This document shows positions 1-9,592 of a stretch of 61,653 bases of DNA, one piece after another. Every line of letters starts with the position of its first letter. The stretch's first letter is position 1. Under the pieces are notes generated by a model. The model saw only the letters and a program-made list of their open reading frames with translations, was not told where the DNA came from and made no database searches. Position numbers and translations under genes: made by a program. Origin of the DNA: Vulcanisaeta sp. JCM 14467 (GTDB lineage: Archaea > Thermoproteota > Thermoprotei > Thermoproteales > Thermocladiaceae); the NCBI RefSeq assembly GCF_001316245.1, contig NZ_BBDM01000017.1, positions 1-61,653 on the forward strand. The letters are read 5' to 3'.

Positions 1-972
1 GTGGCGTTAGTCTCATTAATGAATACCCTGATCCACCCCAGGCAGGTTATGTAGTTATTAACAAATTCATTCGTCTCAACATACACCTCAGGTCCACTCA
101 ATGACCCGTTTAATAATGGGGTCAGTGTCTCGTTGATCTCACCCATGCATTGACTGAGTTGCTGTGGCATGGGTATTGTGGTGTTTAGTAACGTCGATAA
201 TTGACTAAGGGCCCCTGAGACATTCTCACCCAGTGGTGTGATGTATGGCATTACCACCTGTAATAGCGTGTGGGTCCTTGCACTTGGGGGAGTTAGTAAT
301 GAAATTGTTATTATTTCGGTCTTAATAATTGTTAATTGCCTAATCGTTGAGTTATAGCCCGCACTCATTAATTCATTATACGTCGTATTTAACACGTTGA
401 TTGCGGTGTTTAAACCTAGGAGGGCATTAGGCGGCACGTATAGGTGTAGGTGCTTTTCCTCATTGCTTAGTATTCCAATGCTCATGTTTAATAGGTACGT
501 GGTATTACCACCCTTGCCTAATGCCGTCAAGACTCTCAATGTGAAGTTAGCTATGGTCTCATTACTTAACAAGTTATTAATTATGGTATTATTTAGTGCC
601 GACGTAAATGAAGCATAGTTGTTAATCACCGTCTGTGTTGAATTAACATGCCCACCAGCCATTAACTGAGCGGCGAGGTTAATCGCGCTATTTAACGTGA
701 CAATAGCCTCCAGGTAGTTACCCGCATTGGCGTAGGATACCGCCTCATTAATTAACTCAATAACTGCCGTTGAATTAATACCACTCGCATTCAGAGCCTC
801 AACAATGCTCAGCCATGATTAGGTGAACGTAGTAAGATGCGATGAGACTTGTGGCATTAACACTCCCATTGACGCTAATAGATGAATTAACACTTTGGGC
901 ATACGAAATAGTAATACCCATAATGACTAATAGGGCGATTCCCACAAGGAGGAGTATTGCCAGGGACCTCAT
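1..972 (-). CDS. Exported, sequon-rich helical protein (3' end beyond window)
   Basis: The start is the ATG at 972-970, followed by a hydrophobic signal or anchor of about 20 residues (MRSLAILLLVGIALLVIMG) and then SYAQS, a plausible cleavage region. The first frame stops after about 50 codons. Shifting one base near 820 opens a frame of roughly 270 codons that runs off the left edge. The exported part is helical in composition, rich in Asn, Thr and Leu, and carries many N-x-S/T sequons. It therefore looks like a glycosylated pseudoperiplasmic or surface protein. No family was recognised. It is divergent from the exported protein at 1092, with a TATA-like AT-rich stretch between them. The frameshift is probably a sequence error. 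Confidence 0.6.
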
Positions 973-1091
973 CGGAATTGAATTTAGGGAATAGATATAT
1001 TTAAGGAAGCGCCCGTGGAAAGACCGTGAAAAGATAGAAATGCAATAATAAAATTTAAATTATGGACTTAATACATTAATGCAGTGTCTCT

Positions 1092-1766
1092 ATGTCCCGT
1101 ACAATTAAGATTGAGGTCGATGCCTACCTACTCTTTGCCGTCTTATTTGGAGTCCTAATCATCACTGGCCTAGTGATTTATGCCGTAACCGCAAACCTTA
1201 CTGAGTATGAGAACAATTTAGTAAGGGCTCTTGGCTACGTACCCTGCAAGGCACCCACATTATCAAAGTACGTAAATATTCCCCTACTATATTTACCAAA
1301 TGGTACACTACTAATTGGTGGCAACGTGGATAACATCATCATGGTGGATTTCGCACTCAATGGGACTTACTACATAACTGGTGAGTTCTACTTAAGGCCG
1401 TCGGTTTACGTGTGCATAATGCCGGAGGCTGCGACAAGTCTCATTCCATTAACTGTCGGGAATAACACATTCATACCCAGAAATGGTTATGGCTACATAA
1501 GGTGCGTGAATGGTAGTGGCCCGGTATGGCTCAACGTAACCCTAGGGCCTGGGGCATACACAATAATCGTAGCGATTTACGGGCATAACGAACCAAACAC
1601 GCCAATAAACATAACGGTACTAAAGCCATTAACTGGGACGCTAATTAGCAATATTGTATTCTACCCACAATGTGGATACACCTCACCGAATGTCGTACCC
1701 CCAAATACGCCAAGGGAGAAGCCACAACCAATACCTTTCCAAAGCGAAATTATTGGAATACAATGA
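1092..1766 (+). CDS. Membrane-anchored extracellular protein, unknown family
   Basis: A protein of 224 residues. Residues 1-11 are polar, 12-34 form one transmembrane segment (LLFAVLFGVLIITGLVIYAV), and the rest is predicted outside the cell, with sequons such as NLT, NGT, NNT, NGS and NVT. Four or five cysteines could form disulfides. The C-terminal tail is Pro-rich. No family was recognised. The ATG lies about 30 bp after AT-rich promoter-like DNA. It is divergent from the exported protein at the left edge, so both may serve the same envelope structure. Its stop lies just before the 3' end of the opposite-strand tRNA-Thr gene. Confidence 0.6.
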   Translation: MSRTIKIEVDAYLLFAVLFGVLIITGLVIYAVTANLTEYENNLVRALGYVPCKAPTLSKYVNIPLLYLPNGTLLIGGNVDNIIMVDFALNGTYYITGEFYLRPSVYVCIMPEAATSLIPLTVGNNTFIPRNGYGYIRCVNGSGPVWLNVTLGPGAYTIIVAIYGHNEPNTPINITVLKPLTGTLISNIVFYPQCGYTSPNVVPPNTPREKPQPIPFQSEIIGIQ

Positions 1767-1771
1767 TTTGC

Positions 1772-1869
<98 letters not shown>

Positions 1870-2021
1870 TCGGCACTTACTGTGTTACATGGGTTTTAAA
1901 TTTTTCGTAATGTATTTACCGTGAATTACCAATGCCCTGTACCTATTATGGGTTATGTGCTTAGTTTGGAAGTTGAGTGGGTATGGCTAATCTTAGGGCT
2001 TACGTAGTTATTTTTATGGAT

Positions 2022-2684
2022 TCAATATCCCTGGCTTGCCATTATGTCCTCAACTGCCTGGTTGAATAGGTAGCCTATTTCGTGTATTTTAACCGTGTCT
2101 TCATGCCTTGGTCTGGTTACTGTGGCTATGTAGACACCGTAGTCTGAGTGATTACCCTCCTCTGGTCCCTGTGGGTTTCCGTAGGGTGAGAATAGTATTA
2201 TGTGCGTTATGTCACCCCTCATTATTAAGGTCCTCAATGCCCTGTCGAGTTGGTTATAGATTTCGCACCTCATTTGTGGCTTTACGTGTAGGAATCTGTC
2301 GAGTGCATTTATTGAGGCTATCACGGGCCTTGCCTGGGCCTCGGTTATTATAGCACTTATTACGTTGTTTATTTCCGTGGCTGGGTCAACCTCCTGGTCC
2401 ATCTTTATGCTGTACTTTCCGTATGTGGGGTTTGTTATTGGTATGTTTATCAGTGATGCCCTGGTTAGTTTAACTAGCGGCGCCTGCATTGGGTCTATGC
2501 TTGGTATGTCCTTAACGGGCTCCATCATAAGCACCGACCACCAGGACTTGTCTGGGTACTGGGGCTTTTTGTTCTCGGTGACTCCCCTCTCTATTGAGTT
2601 CATTAGTGATAGTAGGAAGTTCGTCTCACACTCCATGAAGCCCTGATACTCAAGCCCTGGGACACCCAGTAGTATTGGCTGCAT
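2022..2684 (-). CDS. Conserved-looking hypothetical protein
   Basis: A soluble protein of 220 residues with no signal peptide or membrane segment. No family was recognised. The start ATG at 2684 follows an AT-rich TATA-like element (about 2707-2715 on the minus strand). A 16-bp palindrome lies just upstream of it. The middle of the protein alternates hydrophobic strands and helices (VIASINALDRF, THIILFSPYGNP), suggesting an alpha/beta fold, perhaps Rossmann-like. The gene follows truD on the same strand but has its own promoter-like DNA, so it may be transcribed separately. Confidence 0.55.
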   Translation of the reverse strand: MQPILLGVPGLEYQGFMECETNFLLSLMNSIERGVTENKKPQYPDKSWWSVLMMEPVKDIPSIDPMQAPLVKLTRASLINIPITNPTYGKYSIKMDQEVDPATEINNVISAIITEAQARPVIASINALDRFLHVKPQMRCEIYNQLDRALRTLIMRGDITHIILFSPYGNPQGPEEGNHSDYGVYIATVTRPRHEDTVKIHEIGYLFNQAVEDIMASQGY

Positions 2685-2722
2685 CCCACTACGTCACTGT
2701 TTTGCCTTTAATATCATTTCTC

Positions 2723-2738
2723 AGTCATACTTATGACT
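2723..2738. promoter_or_regulatory. 16-bp palindrome upstream of the 2684 gene
   Basis: The arms agtcata and tatgact are perfect inverted repeats around a 2-nt centre. The site lies about 10-25 bp upstream of the TATA-like stretch of the minus-strand gene starting at 2684 and just after the end of truD. That position suits a regulator or BRE-adjacent site, but there is no direct evidence of binding. Confidence 0.25.
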
Positions 2739-2752
2739 AACGATTACGTAAC

Positions 2753-4098
2753 TCACGTAAAATCAACCTCAGGCTGCCTACTCTTTATTAACTCCCTGAG
2801 GAGGACCGTGGCATAATTACCGCGGGGTAGTCGGAAGACCATGTCCAATTCACTACCAATTAAATTAACGCTAATAATCATGGGCTTGATAAATAACGGT
2901 CTATAACCACCCCTAACCGATAACTTGGGTATTGACTTGACCATGAACATCGCCGGGTCCACACCCTCACTCCTAAGCACGCCAAGCTCCATATCGCCCT
3001 GAGGACCAGGTAGAAGCCTAGTGTTATAACCCACTAAGTGACCAACGGGGACTGCGCGACCCCTCACTATCAACTCATTGACCTTATCCACCATAGACTC
3101 ATTCACGTGGATAACGTGCTTTGTCGGTAACCCATGCTCATCGAGTAGGGCAACAATGTCACCAGGCAACGCCTATTTATTGGTAGGCCCCTGCCTATCC
3201 TCTCGCTCAGGGCTAGGTTGAATAGGTATGATTGGTATGATTCCACGTATAGATTTAACAATTCGTGAGGTAACTTCCTGAGGGCGTTAACGAAGTCCCT
3301 TGGATTACTAACCAATTGCCTAAGTACGGCTCTCTCAGGGTAGTACTTGTAACTCCTCGGTATTAGCTCAAGGGCCCTTGAGTAATCACCTCTCGCAATG
3401 AGTTCCCTGGCTTCCCTAATCCTTGGCGGCTCCATCGGGTATGCATGGGCTAGTAACTCATCGACAGCCTTATCAAACTCCCCAAGGACTATGTACTTAC
3501 CAATGACGTGGGAATTCGGTCTCCTCAGGCCGAACCTTTGATAACCGTAGTAGGTCGGTAATCCCCTCTCCATTAATTGATTAAGCACACAATTAATGCT
3601 TCCCATCCTAGATATGTCGATATTCCTGACCCTAATGGTGAACTCGTTACCCCAAATATCGCTGGTTATGAAAGCCCTATCCATGCTCACCGCGCTGAGC
3701 ACCTTAACATCCCTACCAAAGTCACTGGGCACATCATTAATCGAGACCCCACGCACAGAAACTATTTGCGACGTCACCGCCACAGCATCCTTAAGACCAC
3801 CGAAGCTAATGTCACGTGGGTTAACACCGAGCTTCCTACTAAGTATTAGTAACAACGTTATTGCGTCAATACCCCTCTTCTCAATTATCATCCAGACCCA
3901 AGGACCTGGCTTATTAACGATCTTGGGTAGCGGCTTTCCGGTTATGCTGGTCGGCACGACCTGCCCATCAATAAGCACCTCCTCAACAATGAAGTCCTCG
4001 AGTCTCTCCTTAACCCTACCACCAACACCCTCACAGTCAGTGATGTAATAATTCATCCCAACATACCTATCAAGCCAAGCCTCGGATGCCAATGGCAT
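2753..4098 (-). CDS. truD: tRNA pseudouridine synthase TruD (frameshifted)
   Basis: TruD isomerises uridine 13 of tRNA to pseudouridine. The family signature GGLKDAVAVTSQ, containing the catalytic aspartate, is at about 100 codons from the chosen start. The WGNEFTIRVRN strand and the YYGYQRFG motif are also present. One base appears lost near 3170 (between RGLPINRR and PGDIVALL), so the gene reads as two overlapping frames. The joined protein of about 445 residues has the normal length for archaeal TruD. I prefer the ATG at 4098 to an upstream in-frame one at 4152, because a TATA box (about 4130-4141) lies the right distance away. The break is probably a sequence error, since the remainder is well conserved. 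Confidence 0.9.
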
Positions 4099-4135
4099 TA
4101 TACTGACCTTGGCAGTGAAGGGAAAGAAGAGGAAT

Positions 4136-4438
4136 TTAATACTTAGTGACACATTGGCTCATCAACTCGGCAATATCTAGGTATGCCTTCCCAAGGCAGT
4201 CCCGGCACAGCACCTTAGTAACTCTATTATTGATTATTTCCACGTAACCGAGATCCTCAGGCCCAACCCAGCGACCACACGAAGAACACCTCCTCAATCC
4301 AAGCAACCTATTTACCTCACTAACTACTTCTGATGCCTCATTATTTATTAATACATACCTTTCATTGTCCATCTCAGCCACTGCAATCGTTAATCCTTTA
4401 ACCCTCATTAGTGAAAGTTTTCTGAAGCTACCCATCAA
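4136..4438 (-). CDS. Small zinc-ribbon protein, unknown function
   Basis: A 100-residue protein. Residues 1-48 form a small strand-rich region, followed by a four-cysteine zinc ribbon: CSSC at about 52-55 and CRDC at about 78-81. The ribbon sits in a short C-terminal domain. No family was recognised. It lies just upstream of truD on the same strand. A TATA-like ATTTATTAAT precedes its start by about 25-30 bp, suggesting a leaderless transcript that may continue into truD. A nucleic-acid-binding role is possible but is only inferred from the zinc ribbon. Confidence 0.55.
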   Translation of the reverse strand: MMGSFRKLSLMRVKGLTIAVAEMDNERYVLINNEASEVVSEVNRLLGLRRCSSCGRWVGPEDLGYVEIINNRVTKVLCRDCLGKAYLDIAELMSQCVTKY

Positions 4439-4514
4439 CTAGTTACTCTCCCTGCGATTAATAAATTACTTCCAGAGTCATGTATACAATAAGTAACAGG
4501 GTTGAGTGAAACTT

Positions 4515-5420
4515 TTACTTCACTTCCTGCCCACGACTCGATAGGCAATGCCCGATGAGCTCGTCGACGCGTGTGAACGGTGACTTACGTACGTTATACC
4601 CCATACTCATTAACTTACCAATTAGGGATAGGTAGTCACTGAGCCCCATGCTCTGTGGTAGGGAGACAAAGACATTACCATCGCAGTAATTGGTGTCTGT
4701 CTTAACATCCACGGGCTTTGGTAAGGTGAGTACGAAGTCCTTACCAATGACCCTACTCACAGCCCTAACCCTAAGTCGGGTGATTGAGGAGAAGATTGGG
4801 TCCGAGACCTCGACACCCTCAACCCTAGGCACCGCAAACTTACTATAGGGTATTAAGCCGGGGTTGGACCAATCAATCACGTATATGTTGGATTCATACT
4901 GCCTTGATAGGTGTACGGAGAATGTTCTCTTAACGACCATGCACTTAGCCTCGAGGTCTATCGTTAACTCCCTACTGACTAGCTTATTAGGCACTAGGTC
5001 GGCGGGCTCCCTAACACCGGCTAGTATGGACTCAGGGTTCTCATAAAATATTGCCAGGCCTAGGTCTAGGACGTTAATGTCATTGATAAGTTTGAGGTAA
5101 TTATTCATCATTATGAGATCAACCAGGGAGAAACTTCTCCTACTGAGCAAATCGATTAGGGCCCCTGCCAGGTCAACATCCCTGATCAAACCCCTCCTAT
5201 ACTGAATTGCCAATGCGTGGACATCCTCGATAAAGCTTGCATTACCCGTTAGCCCATTCCAAACCCTTAGGAATGGGCTATTAATCGACTCGTCATAACC
5301 ACCACCAACCATCACGATGAGCGATAGGGCTTGCTTCATATTCCTCGTTAGTAACTCATCCAGTGTTTTGTAGTCCTCGATTAGGCGTCTCCATTCGGGG
5401 TAGTCAATGTAGGCTAGCAC
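4515..5420 (-). CDS. Hypothetical soluble protein
   Basis: A protein of 301 residues with no signal peptide or membrane segments; no family was recognised. The N-terminal 130 residues look alpha-helical (Leu/Asp/Arg-rich). The C-terminal part is strand-rich and ends with a Cys-containing tail. The GTG start at 5420 is supported by a TATA-like arm at 5445-5453, about 25-30 bp upstream, which implies a leaderless message. It is divergent from the dephospho-CoA kinase gene with only 40 bp between starts, so the two are likely to be expressed in a coupled or mutually exclusive way. Confidence 0.55.
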   Translation of the reverse strand: MLAYIDYPEWRRLIEDYKTLDELLTRNMKQALSLIVMVGGGYDESINSPFLRVWNGLTGNASFIEDVHALAIQYRRGLIRDVDLAGALIDLLSRRSFSLVDLIMMNNYLKLINDINVLDLGLAIFYENPESILAGVREPADLVPNKLVSRELTIDLEAKCMVVKRTFSVHLSRQYESNIYVIDWSNPGLIPYSKFAVPRVEGVEVSDPIFSSITRLRVRAVSRVIGKDFVLTLPKPVDVKTDTNYCDGNVFVSLPQSMGLSDYLSLIGKLMSMGYNVRKSPFTRVDELIGHCLSSRGQEVK

Positions 5421-5428
5421 GCCATACT

Positions 5429-5453
5429 CCTTATTAATGACTTGTTAATAAGG
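5429..5453. promoter_or_regulatory. Interlocked divergent TATA boxes (9-bp inverted repeat)
   Basis: The arms ccttattaa (5429-5437) and ttaataagg (5445-5453) are perfect inverted repeats separated by 7 nt. The left arm lies 24-32 bp upstream of the GTG at 5461 on the plus strand. The right arm lies 25-33 bp upstream of the GTG at 5420 on the minus strand. Each arm can therefore act as the TATA box of the farther gene. The two pre-initiation complexes would overlap. Confidence 0.5.
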
Positions 5454-5460
5454 CATTGCC

Positions 5461-5987
5461 GTGTATGTGTTGACTAGTAAGTGGGCTAGGTCAATGATGG
5501 CTTGGCCGCTTGGTATAGCCATTAGTAGGGAGGCGCCTGACTCGATCATTAGGGTAAGGAGTGAGTATGAAAAATCATTCCTAATAACGGTTGGTGATGT
5601 GGTTACCCTGAACACAATTAAGTATTGGAGGGTACCCAACCTTGCGTTTATGGATTTAAAGACGAGGAGGACCATTGGTATGGGTGGTGCCGAGGCCACG
5701 GGGTTCGACGAAGTCATTAGTATAGTGAATAGCCGGCCACGTTGAGTATTGAGGTGATTAACGCGGTAAGGAGGGCCATGGCGATGGCGATGGGTGGGTC
5801 GAGGGTGCTCATTCAGGTTGATGGTGAGGAGGATTTACTCGCCATACCAGCCGTGCTCCTGGCGCCGAGGGGCTCGTTGGTGCTGTACGGTCTCTATACC
5901 GGTTACTTAATCGCAATTCCCATCACTGACGAGTACAAGCTAGCAATGCTAAAATTATTCTCAATGATGAGACCAGGCAATGCCTAG
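5461..5987 (+). CDS. GTP-dependent dephospho-CoA kinase, DUF359 family (frameshifted)
   Basis: This family carries out the last step of coenzyme A synthesis in archaea, phosphorylating dephospho-CoA with GTP. Recognisable family motifs in order are VGDVVTLN (about residue 43), LAFMDLKTRR (about 62), VDGEEDLLAIPAVLLAP and VLYGLYTG. The first frame stops at 5745. The second starts at 5742 in another frame, and one base appears missing in the GC-rich stretch at about 5737. The joined protein has about 175 residues, the usual size. The leaderless GTG start is set by the divergent promoter just upstream. The end overlaps the following reductase gene by 8 bp, so they form an operon. Confidence 0.85.
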
Positions 5988-6648
5988 GCCCTACGTCATC
6001 ATAGTCTCAGCAGCCTCGATAGATGGTAGGATAGCCAGTAAGACGGGTTACTCAAGGCTTTCCTGCCCCTTCGACCTAAAGAGACTCCACGAGGTGAGGG
6101 CAAGCGTCGACGCAATAATGGTTGGGGCCAACACCGTGATTAATGACGACCCATCACTAACGCCTAGGTACGTTAAGGCAAGTAGGAACCCAATAAGGGT
6201 GGTCATAGACGGTAAGTTAAGGATACCACTGACGGCTAGGGTGATTACGAATAAGGAGGCGCCAACAATAATAGCCACCACTGAGGCGGCCGATCCCAAT
6301 AAGGTGATGCAACTGATTAACATGGGCGTCGAGGTTTGGGTAATGGGTAAGGAGAGGGTTGACCTTGGTAAAGTCCTCGAGAGGTTATTCACGGAGAAGG
6401 GAGTTAGGAAAGTCCTCGTCGAGGGCGGCGGCCACCTTAATTGGGAGTTGATTAAGGAGGGTCTCGTTGATGAGATTAGGCTCACGATATCGCCTTACAT
6501 ATTTGGGGCAGGTACATCATTCATGGAGGGAATTGGCTACCCAACAACGATGGAAGGACCAAGGCTGAGACTAAACTGGGTCAGGGTTTGTGAGTGCGGT
6601 CAGGAGGTTGTGCTTGATTACACCGTTGAAAGGCTTAATTCCTCGTAA
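5980..6648 (+). CDS. 2,5-diamino-6-ribosylamino-pyrimidinone 5'-phosphate reductase (RibD C-terminal/ArfC-like)
   Basis: The enzyme reduces the ribosylamino side chain in archaeal riboflavin and F420 precursor synthesis using NAD(P)H. The 222-residue length equals the stand-alone archaeal enzyme. Visible motifs are VIIVSAASIDGRIA at the start (dihydrofolate-reductase fold), VGANTVINDDPSLTPR, the nucleotide-binding VLVEGGGHLNWELI at about 140-155, and ISPYIFGAG. It overlaps the dephospho-CoA kinase gene by 8 bp, so two cofactor biosynthesis genes share one transcript. The frame is intact. Confidence 0.9.
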   Translation: MPRPYVIIVSAASIDGRIASKTGYSRLSCPFDLKRLHEVRASVDAIMVGANTVINDDPSLTPRYVKASRNPIRVVIDGKLRIPLTARVITNKEAPTIIATTEAADPNKVMQLINMGVEVWVMGKERVDLGKVLERLFTEKGVRKVLVEGGGHLNWELIKEGLVDEIRLTISPYIFGAGTSFMEGIGYPTTMEGPRLRLNWVRVCECGQEVVLDYTVERLNSS

Positions 6649-6688
6649 ACCACGTTTAAGCCATAACGAGGTCGGTAATTGATTACGT

Positions 6689-7075
6689 TCAATTACCCAC
6701 CTGACCCATGAATATGGCTAATCCGTATGGCCTTGAATACTCTAACCTGCCAGTGGTTGGATCAACACGAAGGCCAAGGCCCTCAAGCGTCACGACGCCC
6801 AGTAATGGCTCTGGAGACTCCATAATGACGACTGGAAACACGCCATCCCTATCGAGGAATCGCATGTAGGCTAAGGACAAACTGGCAGTAACCTCACGAC
6901 CATCAGCTAGCTTAAGCCTTATTGTGGTCATGGGCTTTATACCCAGGTCCTCAGCGAGTCCCGGACCTATCACCGTGTAGAACGCGCCAGTATCAACTAG
7001 GAAATCAACCTCCTTAACTTTCGACCCATCCGCACTGCCTATAACGCCCTTAACCCTAACATAACCCATATGCAC
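6689..7075 (-). CDS. Retropepsin-like aspartyl protease, single domain
   Basis: A 128-residue protein of the retroviral-type aspartic peptidase fold. The catalytic motif DTGAFYTVIGPGLAE is at about residues 28-42, and the conserved late motif LLGVVTLEGLGLRVDP is at about 91-106. Such proteins act as homodimers, each subunit giving one Asp. No signal peptide or membrane segment is seen, so it is probably cytosolic. Substrates in archaea are unknown. It is convergent with the riboflavin-pathway reductase and divergent from the exported protein at 7.2 kb. Confidence 0.75.
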   Translation of the reverse strand: MHMGYVRVKGVIGSADGSKVKEVDFLVDTGAFYTVIGPGLAEDLGIKPMTTIRLKLADGREVTASLSLAYMRFLDRDGVFPVVIMESPEPLLGVVTLEGLGLRVDPTTGRLEYSRPYGLAIFMGQVGN

Positions 7076-7200
7076 ATGAATAATAACTAGGAGTAATTAA
7101 GCCTTTAGGAATTACTGTGGGGTTATTTCAATCCTTATTCGGCCCAACTTTTATGAACACCCGAAGTAAAAAAAAAAATCCGATATGCAGTGTTAAGTTG

Positions 7201-8682
7201 ATGGGTATGAGCCTGTCTAGGTCGTGGGTTTTAGCTCTATCAATACTCGCCATACTAATGGCAATAGCCATCACCTTCACAAGCCAGTACATAATTATAC
7301 CAAGGCACGCGAAACCCACTGAGTATCAATCAACTTATTTCTCATTACCTACCAGCGCAAATGTCTTCGTGGTAGGTCCCCAATCACTAACTAAAAACTT
7401 AACGGGATTAGGATTCCCATTAAGTGCCATAAGCTTTGTTAACCCTAGTGAATTACCCTCAACACCTAGCGGCTCAGTCATAATCATAGATTGGAACTAC
7501 GTAAACAAGACACTGCACATAAATTATAATGAATTAGCAAGGGCACTGGAGAATCCAATAGGTAAGAATGACCTCATCATAATCATAAGCAAAGACCCAA
7601 AGGAGATCCTAATGCTTGAGGAGACAATAGCCGTGGCTTGGGGTAACCACTATCACAGTAAGGTAATAGGCTTCCCAGTCTTCTCTATCAATGAGTCATC
7701 ATACATCGTCGGCTTTGGTAATAATGGTTTAACAATTAGTGTGGTGCCTATCAACCAGATAGAGCAATTGCAATCAATAATGAGGACTTGGTACAACATA
7801 ACTCATAAGAGCGTCAATATTAATACCGCTGCCAATCTTGACCCAATAATTAATCAAGACCCATGCCAATACATACAAGTTAACTATGGTGGGCAACTTA
7901 ATGGTCAATATGGTTGGTTCTTCGGTACAGGACCTCGACAAATAACCGCGTATTATGATGGAATAACCTCAACATATCAATTCGATTATTGTATCGTAGT
8001 CGTTAACTCTATGTCCACAGGTATCATACCTGAGGTTCCAGTTGAGTATCTTGGCTTCATGAATTATATACCAGGCTTCAGCGGTGGTTCCTTCGCCTAC
8101 TACAGGGCTGGTATTAACATGACCACGGCGTGGGATGACTATTACGGCGTGCTGAACGGCATTAACTCATACATGGGGTATGTAGGTGGTACGGGTATAC
8201 AGCCTGGCACAATCACCTGTACGCCTGGTATATTGAGCTATATCAGCATATCAGTACCTTTACCAGGTGGTGTTACTCTTAACTTCCAATTCCAACCAAC
8301 GGCCTCTAGCACAGGTACGACCGATAGGAACTTCATAACGGATTTTCAGTCCACGCCCACGGTATCGCTTAATAACATTGTTTGGTGGTTCGCATTCCTC
8401 AACCAATGGACCTGCCTACCGCAATCAACGAGTGCCAATGCTTGGTACCCAGTGGGTTTTGAGGTCAATAGTGGAGAATGGGCATTAGTTCAGGGAGCTA
8501 ATAATCTCAATACCGTGGTCTCGCCAGTCTATTGGGAGAGGGGTGTCGTGTGTTATGGCTCCTATCCTTATGAGAATGCATTTGGTAGCGTTGTGTATTT
8601 CGTACTTGAGTACCAACCAGGCACGCCCTGGACTGTTAAGCAATTATCGATTAACTACCCCTCTGGTGTACGTACAACGTGA
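7201..8682 (+). CDS. Exported surface protein, paralogue of the one at 23.8-25.5 kb
   Basis: The frame is open from 7117, but I place the start at ATG 7201 (or 7207), directly before the basic/hydrophobic segment SRSWVLALSILAILMAIAI. The paralogue at 23.8-25.5 kb also begins there. About 490 residues follow, with one N-terminal anchor and a large extracellular part rich in Tyr, Asn, Ser and Gly and several sequons. The first 180 residues align with the paralogue: an FVVGPQSLTKNLT/YIVGSLTLAQQLT-type start, then VIIIDWNYV/IVIINWSVI. The C-terminal region is Trp/Tyr-rich beta-like sequence. No enzymatic motif was recognised; a surface glycoprotein is the safest call. Confidence 0.65.
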   Translation: MGMSLSRSWVLALSILAILMAIAITFTSQYIIIPRHAKPTEYQSTYFSLPTSANVFVVGPQSLTKNLTGLGFPLSAISFVNPSELPSTPSGSVIIIDWNYVNKTLHINYNELARALENPIGKNDLIIIISKDPKEILMLEETIAVAWGNHYHSKVIGFPVFSINESSYIVGFGNNGLTISVVPINQIEQLQSIMRTWYNITHKSVNINTAANLDPIINQDPCQYIQVNYGGQLNGQYGWFFGTGPRQITAYYDGITSTYQFDYCIVVVNSMSTGIIPEVPVEYLGFMNYIPGFSGGSFAYYRAGINMTTAWDDYYGVLNGINSYMGYVGGTGIQPGTITCTPGILSYISISVPLPGGVTLNFQFQPTASSTGTTDRNFITDFQSTPTVSLNNIVWWFAFLNQWTCLPQSTSANAWYPVGFEVNSGEWALVQGANNLNTVVSPVYWERGVVCYGSYPYENAFGSVVYFVLEYQPGTPWTVKQLSINYPSGVRTT

Positions 8683-8851
8683 TCTACGGTACTAATAAGT
8701 GCCCATAATTATTGCTCCTTCTATCTCTCAAAACTACATTATTATTTCATAATACTGTGTCATAATTATTAGGGCTTATGTTAATTCTGGTCTATACGTT
8801 GAAAATGGACGGGATAAAGCATAATATAGTCCATAGTAAAGTATTATTTTA

Positions 8852-9592
8852 ATGAAGACGGTATTTGTAGGAACCTGCGGATTCCCCACCTCACGATCTA
8901 AGTACTACTCGCTATTCAGGGTTGTGGAGTTGCAGGACACGTTCTATGACATGCCGACCCAGGAGAGAATGAGTAACCTAAGGAGTGAGGCGCCCGGTGA
9001 TTTTCAGTTTGCCGTTAAGGTGTTCCAGGGCTTAACCCACACGAACGATTCACCGACATGGCGTAGGATGAGGAGGACTAGGCTCACGGGCAACCTGGGT
9101 AATTATGGCTTGCTGAGACCCACTAGGGAGAATCTCAAGCTTTGGGACGAATTCCTCAAGGTAACCAAGCCGCTTAACCCGGTTTTCTACGTGTTTCAGA
9201 CTCCGCCGTCCATGGAGATTACTGAGGAGTCTGCTAGGGAGGTTATTGAGTTCTTCCGAACCATAGGCATTGGCGAGAGGGCTGGTTGGGAGCCAAGGGG
9301 CATTAGCTACAATAATATTGACCTGCTGAGGAGGATTTTCGAGGAGGCAGGCGTGATCCATATCGTTGACCCATTTAGGCGGGAAGTCCTGGTTCACCAT
9401 GGCATGGCGTACTTTAGGCTTCACGGTATTGGTAAGGGCGAGGTTAATTACTCATATAAGTATACTGATGATGACTTAAGGAGACTTAAGGAGTTGATTG
9501 ATGGTATTGAGGAGTCCACGGTTTATGTAATGTTCAATAACGTTCACATGCTTAATGATGCCCTTAGGTTTAAGGAGTTGATTGGGAAGTGA
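8852..9592 (+). CDS. DUF72 (YecE-like) TIM-barrel protein
   Basis: A protein of 246 residues with the DUF72 layout: VGTCGFP near the N-terminus, VVELQDTFYDMPTQER (the family's 'E..sTFY..p' motif) at about 25-40, FQFAVKVFQGLTH, and a C-terminal VYVMFNNVH strand corresponding to the 'FNN' motif. The family's function is unresolved. The barrel has been linked to nucleic-acid or DNA-damage contexts in some genomes. A TATA-like run lies immediately upstream. It overlaps the following DUF364 gene by 4 bp, so they form an operon. Confidence 0.85.
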   Translation: MKTVFVGTCGFPTSRSKYYSLFRVVELQDTFYDMPTQERMSNLRSEAPGDFQFAVKVFQGLTHTNDSPTWRRMRRTRLTGNLGNYGLLRPTRENLKLWDEFLKVTKPLNPVFYVFQTPPSMEITEESAREVIEFFRTIGIGERAGWEPRGISYNNIDLLRRIFEEAGVIHIVDPFRREVLVHHGMAYFRLHGIGKGEVNYSYKYTDDDLRRLKELIDGIEESTVYVMFNNVHMLNDALRFKELIGK

